A stretch of 64,000 nt of DNA from an uncultured Clostridia bacterium (GCA_938049335.1 CALIYX010000025.1:152301-216300), one strand, 5' to 3'. Positions 18,367 through 27,312 are shown, counted from the first letter of the stretch. Notes: generated from the sequence alone by a model not told the origin. Made by a program: numbers and translations.

Positions 18367-19097
18367 TAGATCAGGAATTGTTTGAAGATTACAAGCAAAA
18401 CCCGACAATTGAAAAAAGAAATGCACTCGTAGAAAAAAATCTCTACATGGTTGATATTTTGATACGCAAATATCTTAGCAAGGGTGTGGAATACGACGAT
18501 CTATATCAGATTGGAGCACTTGCTTTGGTAGCTGCGGTTGAGAGATTTGATCCAGCAAAGGGATTTGAGTTCAGCTCATTTGCAACACCTACAATACTTG
18601 GCGAAATAAAGAAATATTTCCGAGATAAGCAGTGGAGCCTTAAGGTTCCAAGAAGGCTTAAGGAAATAGCAGCAAAGGTACAGGATGCAAAGGATAAGCT
18701 GAACAGCGAGCTGCAAAGAACACCTACCGTAGCAGAGATAGCTGAGTTTACTGGTTACACAGAGGAACAGATAATCGAGGCTATAGAAAGCTCGCACGCT
18801 TATGGAACCTACTCGCTGGATAAGACCTTTGATGAGGCTGGTGAGGATGGCGAAAATGCATTTTTAGAGAAGTATACCGGTTTTAATGAACACGGGTACG
18901 ACCAAATAGAGACGGCAGAAATAATTAACAAGGTCGTAAACACCTTCAATGATCAGTATAAATTCATATTCCGCGAAAGATTTATAAACAACAAGTCTCA
19001 GTCAGAGATAGCTAAGAGCCTTGGAATATCGCAGATGACGGTATCAAGAGCAGAGAAGAGCATAGTTGGAAAATTCAGGGCGGAACTGTTCAGGTAG
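18363..19097 (+). CDS. RNA polymerase sigma factor, SigB/SigF/SigG subfamily
   Basis: 244 residues. Region 2 has YDDLYQIGALALVAAVERFD (about 41-60) and FSSFATPTILGEIKKYFRD. Region 3 has LKVPRRLKEIA, and region 4 ends in the helix-turn-helix SQSEIAKSLGISQMTVSRAE. The layout matches general stress or forespore sigma factors. It is coupled by a 4-base overlap to the upstream RsbW-like kinase, its presumed inhibitor. Whether it serves stress response or sporulation cannot be told from sequence; no spo genes flank it. Confidence 0.9.
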   Translation: MIDQELFEDYKQNPTIEKRNALVEKNLYMVDILIRKYLSKGVEYDDLYQIGALALVAAVERFDPAKGFEFSSFATPTILGEIKKYFRDKQWSLKVPRRLKEIAAKVQDAKDKLNSELQRTPTVAEIAEFTGYTEEQIIEAIESSHAYGTYSLDKTFDEAGEDGENAFLEKYTGFNEHGYDQIETAEIINKVVNTFNDQYKFIFRERFINNKSQSEIAKSLGISQMTVSRAEKSIVGKFRAELFR

Positions 19098-19109
19098 ATG
19101 AGGAATAGT

Positions 19110-19901
19110 ATGGATAGCAAGACAAAGGTTGGGTTTATAGGATTTGGTAACATGGGTTGCGCAATCTGCGATGGGCTTATCAAAGCAGAAGCAGTAAAAG
19201 CATCTAATATGTTTGCGTGTGCAAATAATTGGGATAAGCTACTTAAGGAAACAGAATCAAGACAGATTAAGGCTTGCAAAAATGCTGAAGAATTAGTAAA
19301 AAATGCAGATATGATTGTGGTTGCAGTAAAGCCAAATATGGTCGAAAAAGTACTTGAGCCAGTAAAGAATGAGCTTAAGGGAAAGATCATAGTTTCAATT
19401 GCAGCAGGTTGTAATGCAGATTTTTATGAAAAACTTTTAGGAAGTGAGTATAACTACATCGTAACGATGCCAAATACTCCGATTTCAATTTGTGAAGGCA
19501 TTCTTTTATGCGAGGATAATCATAGACTCAAGGCAGAGCAGCTAGAATGCTTTATGGGCATTTTTACAGCTGTTGCGACAGTCGAATTCATAGAGAGCAA
19601 GGTGTTTTCAGTTGCTGGAGCTATGAGTGGCTGTGGACCTGCCTTTGTTGCGATGTTCATAGAAGCTCTCGGAGATGCAGGAGTTAAGTATGGACTCAAG
19701 AGAGATGTGGCATACAGGCTTGCATCTAAGGTTATCTCGGGAACAGGCGAGCTCCAAATGGCTACAGGAGCGCATCCGGCAGCTATGAAGGATGCGGTTT
19801 GCTCACCAGGAGGAACCACTATCAAAGGCGTGACATCGCTTGAAGAAAACGGATTTAGATCTGCAGTAATCAAAGCGATAGACGCTATAGAAAACAAGTA
19901 A
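19110..19901 (+). CDS. proC: Pyrroline-5-carboxylate reductase
   Basis: About 263 residues. N-terminal NAD(P) fold VGFIGFGNMGCAICDG; the C-terminal signature spans GAMSGCGPAFVAMFIEALGDAG to KDAVCSPGGTTIKGV (about 175-240, given in part). Reduces pyrroline-5-carboxylate to proline. The ATG at 19110 is preferred because AGGA lies five bases upstream; an ATG at 19098 would add four residues. It starts 12 bases after the sigma-factor stop and may share its transcript. Confidence 0.95.
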   Translation: MDSKTKVGFIGFGNMGCAICDGLIKAEAVKASNMFACANNWDKLLKETESRQIKACKNAEELVKNADMIVVAVKPNMVEKVLEPVKNELKGKIIVSIAAGCNADFYEKLLGSEYNYIVTMPNTPISICEGILLCEDNHRLKAEQLECFMGIFTAVATVEFIESKVFSVAGAMSGCGPAFVAMFIEALGDAGVKYGLKRDVAYRLASKVISGTGELQMATGAHPAAMKDAVCSPGGTTIKGVTSLEENGFRSAVIKAIDAIENK

Positions 19902-19903
19902 GC

Positions 19904-19992
19904 AAAAAGGCTGCTACCCAGTGTATAGCCCCCAAAAAGTTAGACCAAAATCTAACGATTGGGAGGTCGGTACAGAGTAACAGCCTTTTTTA
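19904..19992 (+). terminator. Long-loop bidirectional terminator after proC
   Basis: Outer arms AAAAAGGCTG (19904-19913) and CAGCCTTTTT (19981-19990), then TT. The unusually large 67-base loop holds a short inverted-repeat element. It would serve proC on the plus strand and the converging gene at 19990 on the minus strand, whose stop codon overlaps the 3' arm. Confidence 0.75.
19922..19974. mobile_element. 53-bp MITE-like remnant with IS3-type ends
   Basis: The segment starts TGTATAGCCCCCAAAAAG and ends, on the opposite strand, TGTACCGACCTCCCAATCG. These are imperfect inverted repeats of the TGT...ACA type. Both arms resemble, from memory, the ends of IS3-family elements. Only a few bases separate the arms, so it has no coding capacity. 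It sits in the loop of the proC terminator. No clear target duplication is visible. Confidence 0.4.
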
Positions 19993-20598
19993 GTTCTCTT
20001 TTATTTCGAATGTTTTCTTACTATCATCGCTTTTAATGTAGTATATAGAATCCTTATTAAAATCCATTTCGAATTCTTTTTCAAATAGAACTATCGATTT
20101 GCATTGTCTAGTAAGGTATTCTAACCTTTGAACCATAATCCTATGAGTTCCTGCCGTAATTGATAACTTATTAGCTGATAATAGAAATCCTTTACTTGAT
20201 TCTTTGATGGGAAATCCATCTATATGCGATATAACTATGCAACTTCTCATTCCATATTCAGTAGATTTCTTTTTCTCAAATCTGATTTTAGCTGATTTAG
20301 GATTCTTTATATTCCATATCTTGCGCAAGAAAATATATAGATATACTATGGTAAATATCAATAAAAATAGAAGAATATAGAGTAATTTAAATATATATCC
20401 TGTATTTTCGTTAGAAATAATACCAAAACTCTCACTTATTAGTAAAGTAAGGCATGATTCTAGTATAATTACTGTCAAAGTCGCAAGTATAAGGTAATTT
20501 TTTCGCGTTTTTCTATCATATGACCTTAAATTATAGCTTACAAGCCATACAAATAAGGCTGAGAAAAGTAAAACTAAAATTATGAACACTATCGGCAT
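19990..20598 (-). CDS. Membrane protein of unknown function
   Basis: 202 residues, not recognised. Three hydrophobic helices occupy about 1-22, 36-60 and 68-92. The second half (about 100-202) looks soluble: a basic segment RKIWNIKNPKSAKIRFEKKK, then alternating hydrophobic residues suggesting beta strands (CIVISHIDGFPI, KLSITAGTHRIMVQRLEYL). It lies 9 bases after plsC on the same strand and is probably co-transcribed with it. No motif points to a function. Confidence 0.7.
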   Translation of the reverse strand: MPIVFIILVLLFSALFVWLVSYNLRSYDRKTRKNYLILATLTVIILESCLTLLISESFGIISNENTGYIFKLLYILLFLLIFTIVYLYIFLRKIWNIKNPKSAKIRFEKKKSTEYGMRSCIVISHIDGFPIKESSKGFLLSANKLSITAGTHRIMVQRLEYLTRQCKSIVLFEKEFEMDFNKDSIYYIKSDDSKKTFEIKEN

Positions 20599-20607
20599 TT
20601 TAATATC

Positions 20608-21342
20608 CTAATTTGCATCAGCAGCTAGACGCTCTTTTATTGCTTCCTCAATCTGGTTTGGGAGAGCTGCGAGAGATTTTCTATCAAGAGTTGCTGTATC
20701 TATAGCAGGTAAAATTGTAACTCTGACTGTTTCACCCTTTGATACTTTCCTCTTTTGTTCGAAGACCTTATAGGTTCCGTCAATCACAATTGGAACAACA
20801 GGAGCCTTGGCCTTAGTTGCTAGCTTGAAGCTTCCTGGCTTAAAGTCTGCCATTTCACGCTTTTGGCTACGCGTTCCCTCTGGGAAAATAACGAGTGAAA
20901 AACCTTGATTTATAAGCTCTGCGCCTTCGTTGATAGTCTTGAGACTTTCTCTGACATCTCCTCTTTTGATAAAGAGACCTCTTGTAGCATAAATCCACTT
21001 TCCTAGGAGTGGAACTTTACTGAATTCGTTCTTAGCAATAAATCCTGTCTGCTTTCCACTTACAGCATATAGGAGTGCCATTATATCAAAGTGTGCTTGA
21101 TGATTAGCTATAAATACACAAGAACCATCAGGTAGATTTTCTTTGCCTATTACTTCATATCTTATATCAAAATGCTTGGATACATATGCAGACCATCTTG
21201 CTGTAACTTCGGCGATAAGTCTAGTTTCCTCTGCCTGATTGCCAGTAGCTCTGGCTTTTTTTATTTTGCTTCTAAAAGGTAAAAACTTTATTCCGGACCA
21301 AATTAGGAATAAAATTGCACCTAAATTTCTTATTTTGTTCAC
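20608..21342 (-). CDS. plsC: 1-acyl-sn-glycerol-3-phosphate acyltransferase
   Basis: 244 residues, PlsC/LPLAT fold. Block I is NHQAHFDIMALLY (HX4D, about 79), block II GLFIKRGDVRESL and block III VIFPEGTRSQKREMADFKPG (about 153-172). It converts lysophosphatidic acid to phosphatidic acid in phospholipid synthesis at the inner face of the membrane. The N-terminal hydrophobic stretch is weak. Confidence 0.93.
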   Translation of the reverse strand: MNKIRNLGAILFLIWSGIKFLPFRSKIKKARATGNQAEETRLIAEVTARWSAYVSKHFDIRYEVIGKENLPDGSCVFIANHQAHFDIMALLYAVSGKQTGFIAKNEFSKVPLLGKWIYATRGLFIKRGDVRESLKTINEGAELINQGFSLVIFPEGTRSQKREMADFKPGSFKLATKAKAPVVPIVIDGTYKVFEQKRKVSKGETVRVTILPAIDTATLDRKSLAALPNQIEEAIKERLAADAN

Positions 21343-21438
21343 GATAAACCTCCGATCTTACTCCATAATAATATACCATAAATGATATGGTAATATCTAT
21401 ATTTTAGGTTATAATATATGAAAAGGTTTGGGATAAAT

Positions 21439-22071
21439 ATGAAGAATAATAAATTTAAGATATATGGATTAATAGTATTTATAGCTACTCTTGTTTTCAT
21501 CGGGGTTGCAGTAGGCGTTCAGACGGGATATCTAGATGGTTTTGACGATGCCGTGCGCTACCGAGTTTACAGTATGAGAAGCGATAAGCTGACGGTATTT
21601 TGGAGGTTAATAACGCACAGTGGTGATAGGTATGTAGTTATCATACTTGGCATTATATTACTTTTGATAAAATCGCTAAGGGAAAAGTACGGAGTTAAGT
21701 TTGCAATAGCAACACTCTCTTCGACTGCACTTTACCAGATAATGAAGTATATTTTCCAAAGACCAAGGCCAGATCTTGCTTTAAGACTAATTGAGCAGGG
21801 AGGATACTCATTTCCAAGTGGACACTCGATGAACTGTCTTGTGAGCTACGGAATCTTGATATACCTACTTCTGAGGTATTGTGAAAACAGAAGGCTTGCG
21901 AAGCTGCTGTCGTTTGGACTTGGACTACTCACAATTTTGATTGGATTCAGCAGGGTCTATGTCGGCGTTCACTACCCTACGGATATCATTGGTGGCTGGA
22001 GCCTTGGAATTGCAGTGCTTGTAGCGATGATTTACGCATTTGAAAAATTTGATAGCAGAAGCGAAGGCTGA
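21439..22071 (+). CDS. PAP2 family membrane phosphatase
   Basis: About 210 residues with five to six membrane segments and the tripartite phosphatase signature: KYIFQRPRPD (about 105), SFPSGHSMN (about 130) and SRVYVGVHYPTDIIGG (about 180). Candidates are phosphatidate, undecaprenyl pyrophosphate or PG-phosphate phosphatase; neighbouring plsC on the opposite strand fits a lipid role. The upstream ATG at 21418 touches a TATAAT (21411-21416) and would precede the transcript start, so the ATG at 21439 is preferred. Confidence 0.88.
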   Translation: MKNNKFKIYGLIVFIATLVFIGVAVGVQTGYLDGFDDAVRYRVYSMRSDKLTVFWRLITHSGDRYVVIILGIILLLIKSLREKYGVKFAIATLSSTALYQIMKYIFQRPRPDLALRLIEQGGYSFPSGHSMNCLVSYGILIYLLLRYCENRRLAKLLSFGLGLLTILIGFSRVYVGVHYPTDIIGGWSLGIAVLVAMIYAFEKFDSRSEG

Positions 22072-22092
22072 TGTATAGTGAAAGGATAAGTA

Positions 22093-23256
22093 ATGGCTCT
22101 TAAGATTAGTATGTTATCAAAGCTAGAGACAACTAAAAATTTTAAGCTTGTAGCAGGTGCTGGTGGACTTGAGAAGACCATAGATTGTACGGAAATCCTC
22201 GACTTTGAGTTTGATGACGAGGGACAAAACTACAGGCAGAAGAGAGCTTTTGATGGAAACAGCCTAGTTCTCACAAGCTTTATCTACGCAAAGGGAAGAC
22301 CTGATTTAGTCGTTGATTCCATTAAGAAGCTGATCCAGTGCGATGTGCATGCACTTGCATATAAGCCTGTCGTGTTCAAAACGCTTCCAAAGGAAGCTCT
22401 AGAAATCGCAGACGCAATGAATTTTCCTATATTTGTCTTTGAGAGCGATGTTTACATGGAGAATATAATTCTAGAGATAAACAGTGCAAACCTAAAAGAC
22501 CATAGTGAATCTATCAAAAGTCTAATACTAGAGTCGGTCATTAAAGGCAGCCGTGAGGAAACTCCAATTATAAATCAAATAATGAACGAGAGATATTGCT
22601 ACGCTTCGGCTCTTTGCATAGGCGTAAAAGATGTCAAATCTATAGAGGAAAAGCTGAAGTTTTCAATAGTTGGTCAGTATATAAAAAGACATGTTTTCAT
22701 AGGCATATATAACGAAAGACTTATGATTGTCATAGCTCAGGAGGGAGACAGCAGAGAAATATTTGTAAACACAATTTATGAAATTGCCTCCTTCTACAAC
22801 CTCAGCCTTGAGATGATAAACGAGGCTCATAAGGGCTGGAGTAGAATAGATTCAGACCATGAGCACATAACGGATTTGATTCGAGAAGCATATTGGGCAG
22901 AAATAATTGCAAAAATTGAAGATGAAAAAGTTAAGTATTACGAAAATGTGGGTATATACAAATTAATCGCACACTATTCAGGTGATAAAGAGACTTTAAA
23001 CTTCGCCTATAACTACCTAAAGCCAATACTTGAGGAGGATGGCAAGGATAATGAGCTCTTGCAAACCGGCATAGCATATGTCTTTGCTGGTGGCGATGCG
23101 AATCTGGCAGCGAGTAAGCTGTTTTGCCATAAAAATACCATTAGGTACAGGATAAACAAGATCCAGGAGAAGCTAGATCCAGTTGCAACAGAGGCAGATT
23201 TCTTTACAAATCTGACTACAGCAATTAAAATTTATTTGTTAAATCGTTATAGTTAA
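22093..23256 (+). CDS. PucR/CdaR-type transcriptional regulator
   Basis: 387 residues. The N-terminal PucR ligand-sensing domain (about 1-125) has GGLEKTIDCTEILDFEFDD. The central part resembles the GGDEF-like CdaR region. The C-terminal PucR helix-turn-helix is GGDANLAASKLFCHKNTIRY (about 345-364). These regulators control purine, amino acid or sugar-acid catabolism in other bacteria; the target here is not evident. It starts 21 bases after the PAP2 gene. Neighbours give no clear regulon. Confidence 0.88.
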   Translation: MALKISMLSKLETTKNFKLVAGAGGLEKTIDCTEILDFEFDDEGQNYRQKRAFDGNSLVLTSFIYAKGRPDLVVDSIKKLIQCDVHALAYKPVVFKTLPKEALEIADAMNFPIFVFESDVYMENIILEINSANLKDHSESIKSLILESVIKGSREETPIINQIMNERYCYASALCIGVKDVKSIEEKLKFSIVGQYIKRHVFIGIYNERLMIVIAQEGDSREIFVNTIYEIASFYNLSLEMINEAHKGWSRIDSDHEHITDLIREAYWAEIIAKIEDEKVKYYENVGIYKLIAHYSGDKETLNFAYNYLKPILEEDGKDNELLQTGIAYVFAGGDANLAASKLFCHKNTIRYRINKIQEKLDPVATEADFFTNLTTAIKIYLLNRYS

Positions 23257-23301
23257 TGATAAATATAAAGAATAAAATTAAGAACAAAAAGGAGAAAAAA
23301 G

Positions 23302-23460
23302 ATGAAAGAATATGTATGTGGTGCATGTGGTTATGAGTACGATCCAGCAGTAGGTGATCCAGATAACGGAATTCAGCCAGGAACAGCATTTGAAGATCTT
23401 CCTGAGGATTGGACATGTCCTATCTGCGGAATGGGCAAGGATGTTTTCGAAGAGAAATAA
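23302..23460 (+). CDS. Rubredoxin
   Basis: 52 residues with the two iron-binding knuckles YVCGACGYEYDP (residues 4-15) and WTCPICGMGKDVF (36-49), giving the FeCys4 site. Small one-electron carrier of anaerobes, often a donor to superoxide or peroxide reductases. GGAG lies eight bases upstream of the ATG. Stand-alone gene bounded by a strong terminator. Confidence 0.97.
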   Translation: MKEYVCGACGYEYDPAVGDPDNGIQPGTAFEDLPEDWTCPICGMGKDVFEEK

Positions 23461-23490
23461 ATCTTAAGCTCAACAAGATAAAGAGTAAAT

Positions 23491-23542
23491 AAAACTCCGC
23501 ATGACTTCACTGCTATGCAGTAAGAAGTCCGCGGAGTTTTTT
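23491..23542. terminator. Terminator after rubredoxin
   Basis: AAAACTCCGC (23491-23500) pairs with GCGGAGTTTT (23531-23540), followed by TT. Nested inner pairs GACTTC/GAAGTC and ACTGC/GCAGT extend it to a long rod. A-rich and T-rich flanks make it usable from both strands. Confidence 0.88.
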
Positions 23543-23556
23543 CTTGCGTATTAGTG

Positions 23557-23613
23557 AGCAAATCCTTAGAGATTTGCTTCTGATTAGAGTGCGTTTTGCC
23601 CTGCGGGCAAAAC
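23557..23613. other. Two adjacent hairpins downstream of the DUF2148 gene
   Basis: AGCAAATC-CTTAGA-GATTTGCT (23557-23578) and GTTTTGCCC-TGC-GGGCAAAAC (23593-23613). Neither has a T-run on the plus strand. They lie between the rubredoxin terminator and the converging gene at 23632 and could be its termination or mRNA-end structures, or small repeats. Confidence 0.5.
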
Positions 23614-23631
23614 TGTGACAGAGCGAAAAGG

Positions 23632-24180
23632 CTATAGCAGCACGGAGCCTGGCGCTCTGTCAAAGTAGTTGCTCTTCGCCCCTGTAGACAGAGGTATTCC
23701 GTAGCAGAGCTTTACATTATCGGCGAAGAGCTTGAGCCTAAGCGCTGAGCGGCCGATGGAGTACATGACACGATTGTCGATGCGGTTATCGGCCGCAAGT
23801 GCGACAGCCGAGCCTATGGCGATGCCGAGGTCTGTCGCACTGAATGAGCAACAGGCGTCAGCCTTGCTCATTTCAGCGCAGTTCTCAAAACCGCACATGC
23901 CGCAATGTGGAACGCCGCTGGCTGTTCCCATAGCGGCAATTAGAACGACGCAGTGACTGTTTCTTATGTTATCTGCGTCGCGGCAAAAGAATTCAAGTCC
24001 GTATTCCTTGCCAGCCACTTCCATTTCTTTTGCTAAAGGTTCTATATCCTCACCTGAAACTATCAGGGTTCTAATCTTGTCTAGTCCATTTGCTTTTGGT
24101 GCAGTGTGAGCAGCAGCGCACATGGCATCAGCGACTCTGAAAGCTGCTTCCCTTTCGGCATCCTTCATATTTTTAATCAT
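23632..24180 (-). CDS. DUF2148 ferredoxin-domain protein
   Basis: 182 residues. A cysteine-rich motif PHCGMCGFENCAEM (about 92-105) followed by ACCSFSATDLGIAIGSAVA matches the DUF2148 family described as containing a ferredoxin-like domain. It probably binds an iron-sulfur cluster; the function is unknown. It is common in anaerobic Clostridia. ATG at 24180 has GGAG about 11 bases upstream; an ATG at 24168 is an alternative. No operon partner on this strand. Confidence 0.85.
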   Translation of the reverse strand: MIKNMKDAEREAAFRVADAMCAAAHTAPKANGLDKIRTLIVSGEDIEPLAKEMEVAGKEYGLEFFCRDADNIRNSHCVVLIAAMGTASGVPHCGMCGFENCAEMSKADACCSFSATDLGIAIGSAVALAADNRIDNRVMYSIGRSALRLKLFADNVKLCYGIPLSTGAKSNYFDRAPGSVLL

Positions 24181-24261
24181 AAATCTTAGTCTCCTTTGAG
24201 ATTATTATATCATATGATATAATTTAAATACTATTGTTTGAATCAAGAGGAGAGGTAAATT

Positions 24262-25203
24262 ATGAGTATTTCCACAAAGAAGATAGATAAGCCTGCTCTT
24301 ATAGTAATGGCAGCAGGCATGGGAAGCAGGTATGGAGGACTAAAGCAGATAGATCCAATAAGCGATGAGGGCGAGATAATTTTGGATTTCTCTCTTTACG
24401 ATGCTATGATGGCAGGTTTTGAGGAGATTGTTTTCATAATCAAGAAGGAGAATGAGCAGGACTTTAGGGCTTTGATAGATGAAAGAAGCGGAAAGCACTT
24501 AAACATTCACTACGCATTCCAGGATATAGCTGATATTCCAGAGGGCTGTGAGATTCCTGAGGGACGTGAAAAGCCTTGGGGTACGGGACATGCGGTGCTT
24601 GCAGCTCGCAAGCTCATAGATGCACCTTTTGCTGTAATAAATGCAGATGACTACTACGGCGCTGGAGCTTTCCAGACCATGTATGATTTTCTTGAGAATG
24701 CAAAGGATGACGATAAGTATAGATACTCCATGGTTGGATATAGGCTAGATAAGACTTTGACGGAAAACGGCCATGTAGCAAGAGGTATTTGCACAGTCGA
24801 TGATAAGCACGAGCTATTATCAGTTGTTGAGCGAACAAAGATTATGAGAAGAGGCGATGCAGTTGCATTTACCGAAGATGACGGGCAAACTTGGACAGAG
24901 GTTTCAGGTGACACAATAGTTTCGATGAATTTCTGGGGCTTTACAAAGTCTATGATGAATGAACTTGAGAGGAATTTTCCAAAATTCTTTGAGACTAGCG
25001 TAGTTGAGAATCCGCTAAAGGCAGAATATTTCCTTCCGGGTGTGGTATCTGAGCTTTTAGCTGAGGATAAGGCTACTGTCAAAGTTTTGACATCACAGGA
25101 TAAATGGTACGGTGTAACCTACAAAGAGGATAAACAGGGCGTTGTCAGCGCACTTCGTTCAATGAAGGACAAGGGCCTATATCCAGATATATTATGGAAA
25201 TAG
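24262..25203 (+). CDS. Sugar-nucleotide nucleotidyltransferase family protein
   Basis: 313 residues. N-terminal NTP-transferase motif LIVMAAGMGSRYGGLKQIDP (about 13-32), PWGTGHAVLAA (about 105) and metal-binding VINADDYYGAGAF (about 124). Fold as in glucose-1-phosphate nucleotidyltransferases; sugar specificity cannot be inferred. GAGGAGAGG precedes the ATG. It overlaps the possible upstream start of the next gene, a surface protein, suggesting a joint envelope role. Confidence 0.85.
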   Translation: MSISTKKIDKPALIVMAAGMGSRYGGLKQIDPISDEGEIILDFSLYDAMMAGFEEIVFIIKKENEQDFRALIDERSGKHLNIHYAFQDIADIPEGCEIPEGREKPWGTGHAVLAARKLIDAPFAVINADDYYGAGAFQTMYDFLENAKDDDKYRYSMVGYRLDKTLTENGHVARGICTVDDKHELLSVVERTKIMRRGDAVAFTEDDGQTWTEVSGDTIVSMNFWGFTKSMMNELERNFPKFFETSVVENPLKAEYFLPGVVSELLAEDKATVKVLTSQDKWYGVTYKEDKQGVVSALRSMKDKGLYPDILWK

Positions 25204-25211
25204 GAAAACAG

Positions 25212-27236
25212 ATGAAAAGAAAAATTACAAGTAGAATCATTTTGACTCTGACATGTCTAGTATTTGCTTTGATGCCGGCGGCTTCAGCAATGGCACAGTC
25301 AAAGCCACATATAAGACTGTCAGCGAGCTACGATGATAATGAGCATGTTCTAGGACTTGCATTAGAAAAAGCAAAGGCTGAGTTTGCAGCAGCTCAGGAA
25401 AACGAAAAACAGGTAAGAGCAGAAAATGGAAATGTCAAGTATGCTGAAGAAATCAAGGCGGAATTAGAACGTCTAAAGGAATCTAGAGCATATACAGTAA
25501 ATTATTTTCTAGAGAATCGAAGCAACCAGTATGAAAGTGCTTTGACAATAGATAAGCTCCTCAAGTTCATAGATACAGAACCTAGTTTGGTGGGGCTAAA
25601 CCTCACTGCAGCTGATAAGGCAAAGGTGAAATCCCTTGTAGAGGAGTCTCTTTCATTCGATAATATCAACAGATCCATCGAGCTTATGCAGATGGCAAAT
25701 GATATTAGGAGAAATCCAGATATTAGATCATATGATACATCATCTGCAATTAGACCTCAGCTACCAGCGGTACCAAATGGAGATCTTAAGGTGTCTGCAG
25801 ATTTGATGATGTTTTCTGCGGTAAGCAACGCATTATTTACTGTACAGTACGAAAAGACTGGGTATATTAATCACGACTACTTCATGGCACTGATTTCATC
25901 ACAACGCACATTCATGTCAAATATATTCAATTCAGGATCTAGCGAAAATCTAGCTCTGATTTACATGGATCCTTTCAATTTCTGGTTTGATATGGAGAGA
26001 CAGAAGTACGTAACTGGTGCATATGGCTCAGAATATGAGATAGCTCATTATAAATCTTTGATGAGTGATGCACACAAAATCACAGGGCTGACTGTGAATA
26101 ACCTTAAGAAAGGTTCGCCGACAAGCGAGCAGTGCTTCGGAGGACTAAATACAAATAAAACATATCTAAGTCTTGAGGAATTTAAGAACGAGATTAGAAA
26201 GCGTCAAAGCGAAATAGACGATGAAATCGCAAAGAAGGAAGCCGAGCTAGCTAATGCTAGCAGAACCGATAGTAATGCAGCAGTAAACGCAGCTATTCAG
26301 AGAACAAAGCAAGCAAGAGAAAATCTAGAAAAAGCCCAGGCAAATTTTGACGCTAACAAACAGATAAGACTTGCAGGAAGCGATAGATATGAGACTGCTT
26401 ACGCTGTTGCTGAGCAAATGAAACTAAATAAGGGTGAATCAAAGTTCAAAAACATAGTAGTTGCATCAGGCGATAACTATCCAGACGCGCTTTCAGGCAA
26501 CTACCTAGCTTTCACCAAAAATGCTCCTATGCTTTTGACAAACCAATACGAAGTAGATAACACTGCTGAGTATATAAAGAATAGTATTGAACCTAATGGT
26601 ACAGTATATATTTTAGGACAGACAAGCGCTGTTCCAGCAAGCTTAGAGCAGAAACTTCAGGGGATTAATGTTAAGAGAATCGGAGGTTCTGATAGATTTG
26701 AGACTAATCTTTTGATCCTAAAGGAAGCGAGAGTGCATGGTGAAGAGCTTATTGTATGCTCAGGTTTGAACTTCCCCGATGCGGTTTCGGCTTCTGCAGC
26801 AAATAGACCTATTTTGCTAGCTGATGATAAACTTAGTGCAAGTCAAAAGAACTATCTTTCAACAATAAACCCGCTAAAGGTATACTTTATTGGAGGAGAT
26901 AAGGCAGTTCCAAAGGAAGTACGCGATGAATTCACAGGGGATACTGTAAGACTTGCAGGATCGGATAGATTCGAGACATCAAGACTGATTGCAGAAAATC
27001 TTTTCCAAGGTCATCCAGATAGAGTTATATTAGCTTCGGGACTTAACTTCCCAGACGCCCTTGTAGGCGGAGCTTTCAATCAGGACATCGGAGTTCCAGT
27101 TATACTCGTGGGACCAGATTTTACAGATGCTTATAATGCGAAAAAATTTGTCTCAGAAAATGGAACTAAGAGTTTGATTTTACTAGGTGGAAAGCTTTCA
27201 ATCAGCGATGAAATAGCAAATTATATAAGAGGCTAG
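25212..27236 (+). CDS. Secreted surface protein with three CWB2 cell-wall-binding repeats
   Basis: About 674 residues. Signal peptide: MKRKITSRIILTLTCLVFAL followed by AASAMA. Residues about 40-380 form a largely helical region with coiled-coil stretches (KRQSEIDDEIAKKEAEL, QARENLEKAQANFDANK). The C-terminus has three cell-wall-binding repeat 2 units starting IRLAGSDRYETA (about 385), KRIGGSDRFET (about 487) and VRLAGSDRFETS (about 578). In Clostridioides difficile such triplets bind an anionic wall polymer. The ATG at 25212 has AGGAAAACAG upstream. The N-terminal effector part is unrecognised. Confidence 0.88.
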   Translation: MKRKITSRIILTLTCLVFALMPAASAMAQSKPHIRLSASYDDNEHVLGLALEKAKAEFAAAQENEKQVRAENGNVKYAEEIKAELERLKESRAYTVNYFLENRSNQYESALTIDKLLKFIDTEPSLVGLNLTAADKAKVKSLVEESLSFDNINRSIELMQMANDIRRNPDIRSYDTSSAIRPQLPAVPNGDLKVSADLMMFSAVSNALFTVQYEKTGYINHDYFMALISSQRTFMSNIFNSGSSENLALIYMDPFNFWFDMERQKYVTGAYGSEYEIAHYKSLMSDAHKITGLTVNNLKKGSPTSEQCFGGLNTNKTYLSLEEFKNEIRKRQSEIDDEIAKKEAELANASRTDSNAAVNAAIQRTKQARENLEKAQANFDANKQIRLAGSDRYETAYAVAEQMKLNKGESKFKNIVVASGDNYPDALSGNYLAFTKNAPMLLTNQYEVDNTAEYIKNSIEPNGTVYILGQTSAVPASLEQKLQGINVKRIGGSDRFETNLLILKEARVHGEELIVCSGLNFPDAVSASAANRPILLADDKLSASQKNYLSTINPLKVYFIGGDKAVPKEVRDEFTGDTVRLAGSDRFETSRLIAENLFQGHPDRVILASGLNFPDALVGGAFNQDIGVPVILVGPDFTDAYNAKKFVSENGTKSLILLGGKLSISDEIANYIRG

Positions 27237-27281
27237 TTGGTAATGATAATATAATTTTAATCAATATAGGCAAAGTAAAAG

Positions 27282-27312
27282 GATGCTATCTATTACGAAT
27301 AGCATCTTTTTT
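27282..27312. terminator. Terminator between surface protein and acyltransferase
   Basis: GATGCTAT (27282-27289) pairs with ATAGCATC (27299-27306), followed by TTTTTT and preceded by AAAA, so it can serve both converging genes. Confidence 0.88.

Noticed and set aside
23225..23663. Minus-strand frames covering rubredoxin and its terminator
   Set aside because: Antisense to a certain rubredoxin gene; includes both arms of the terminator.
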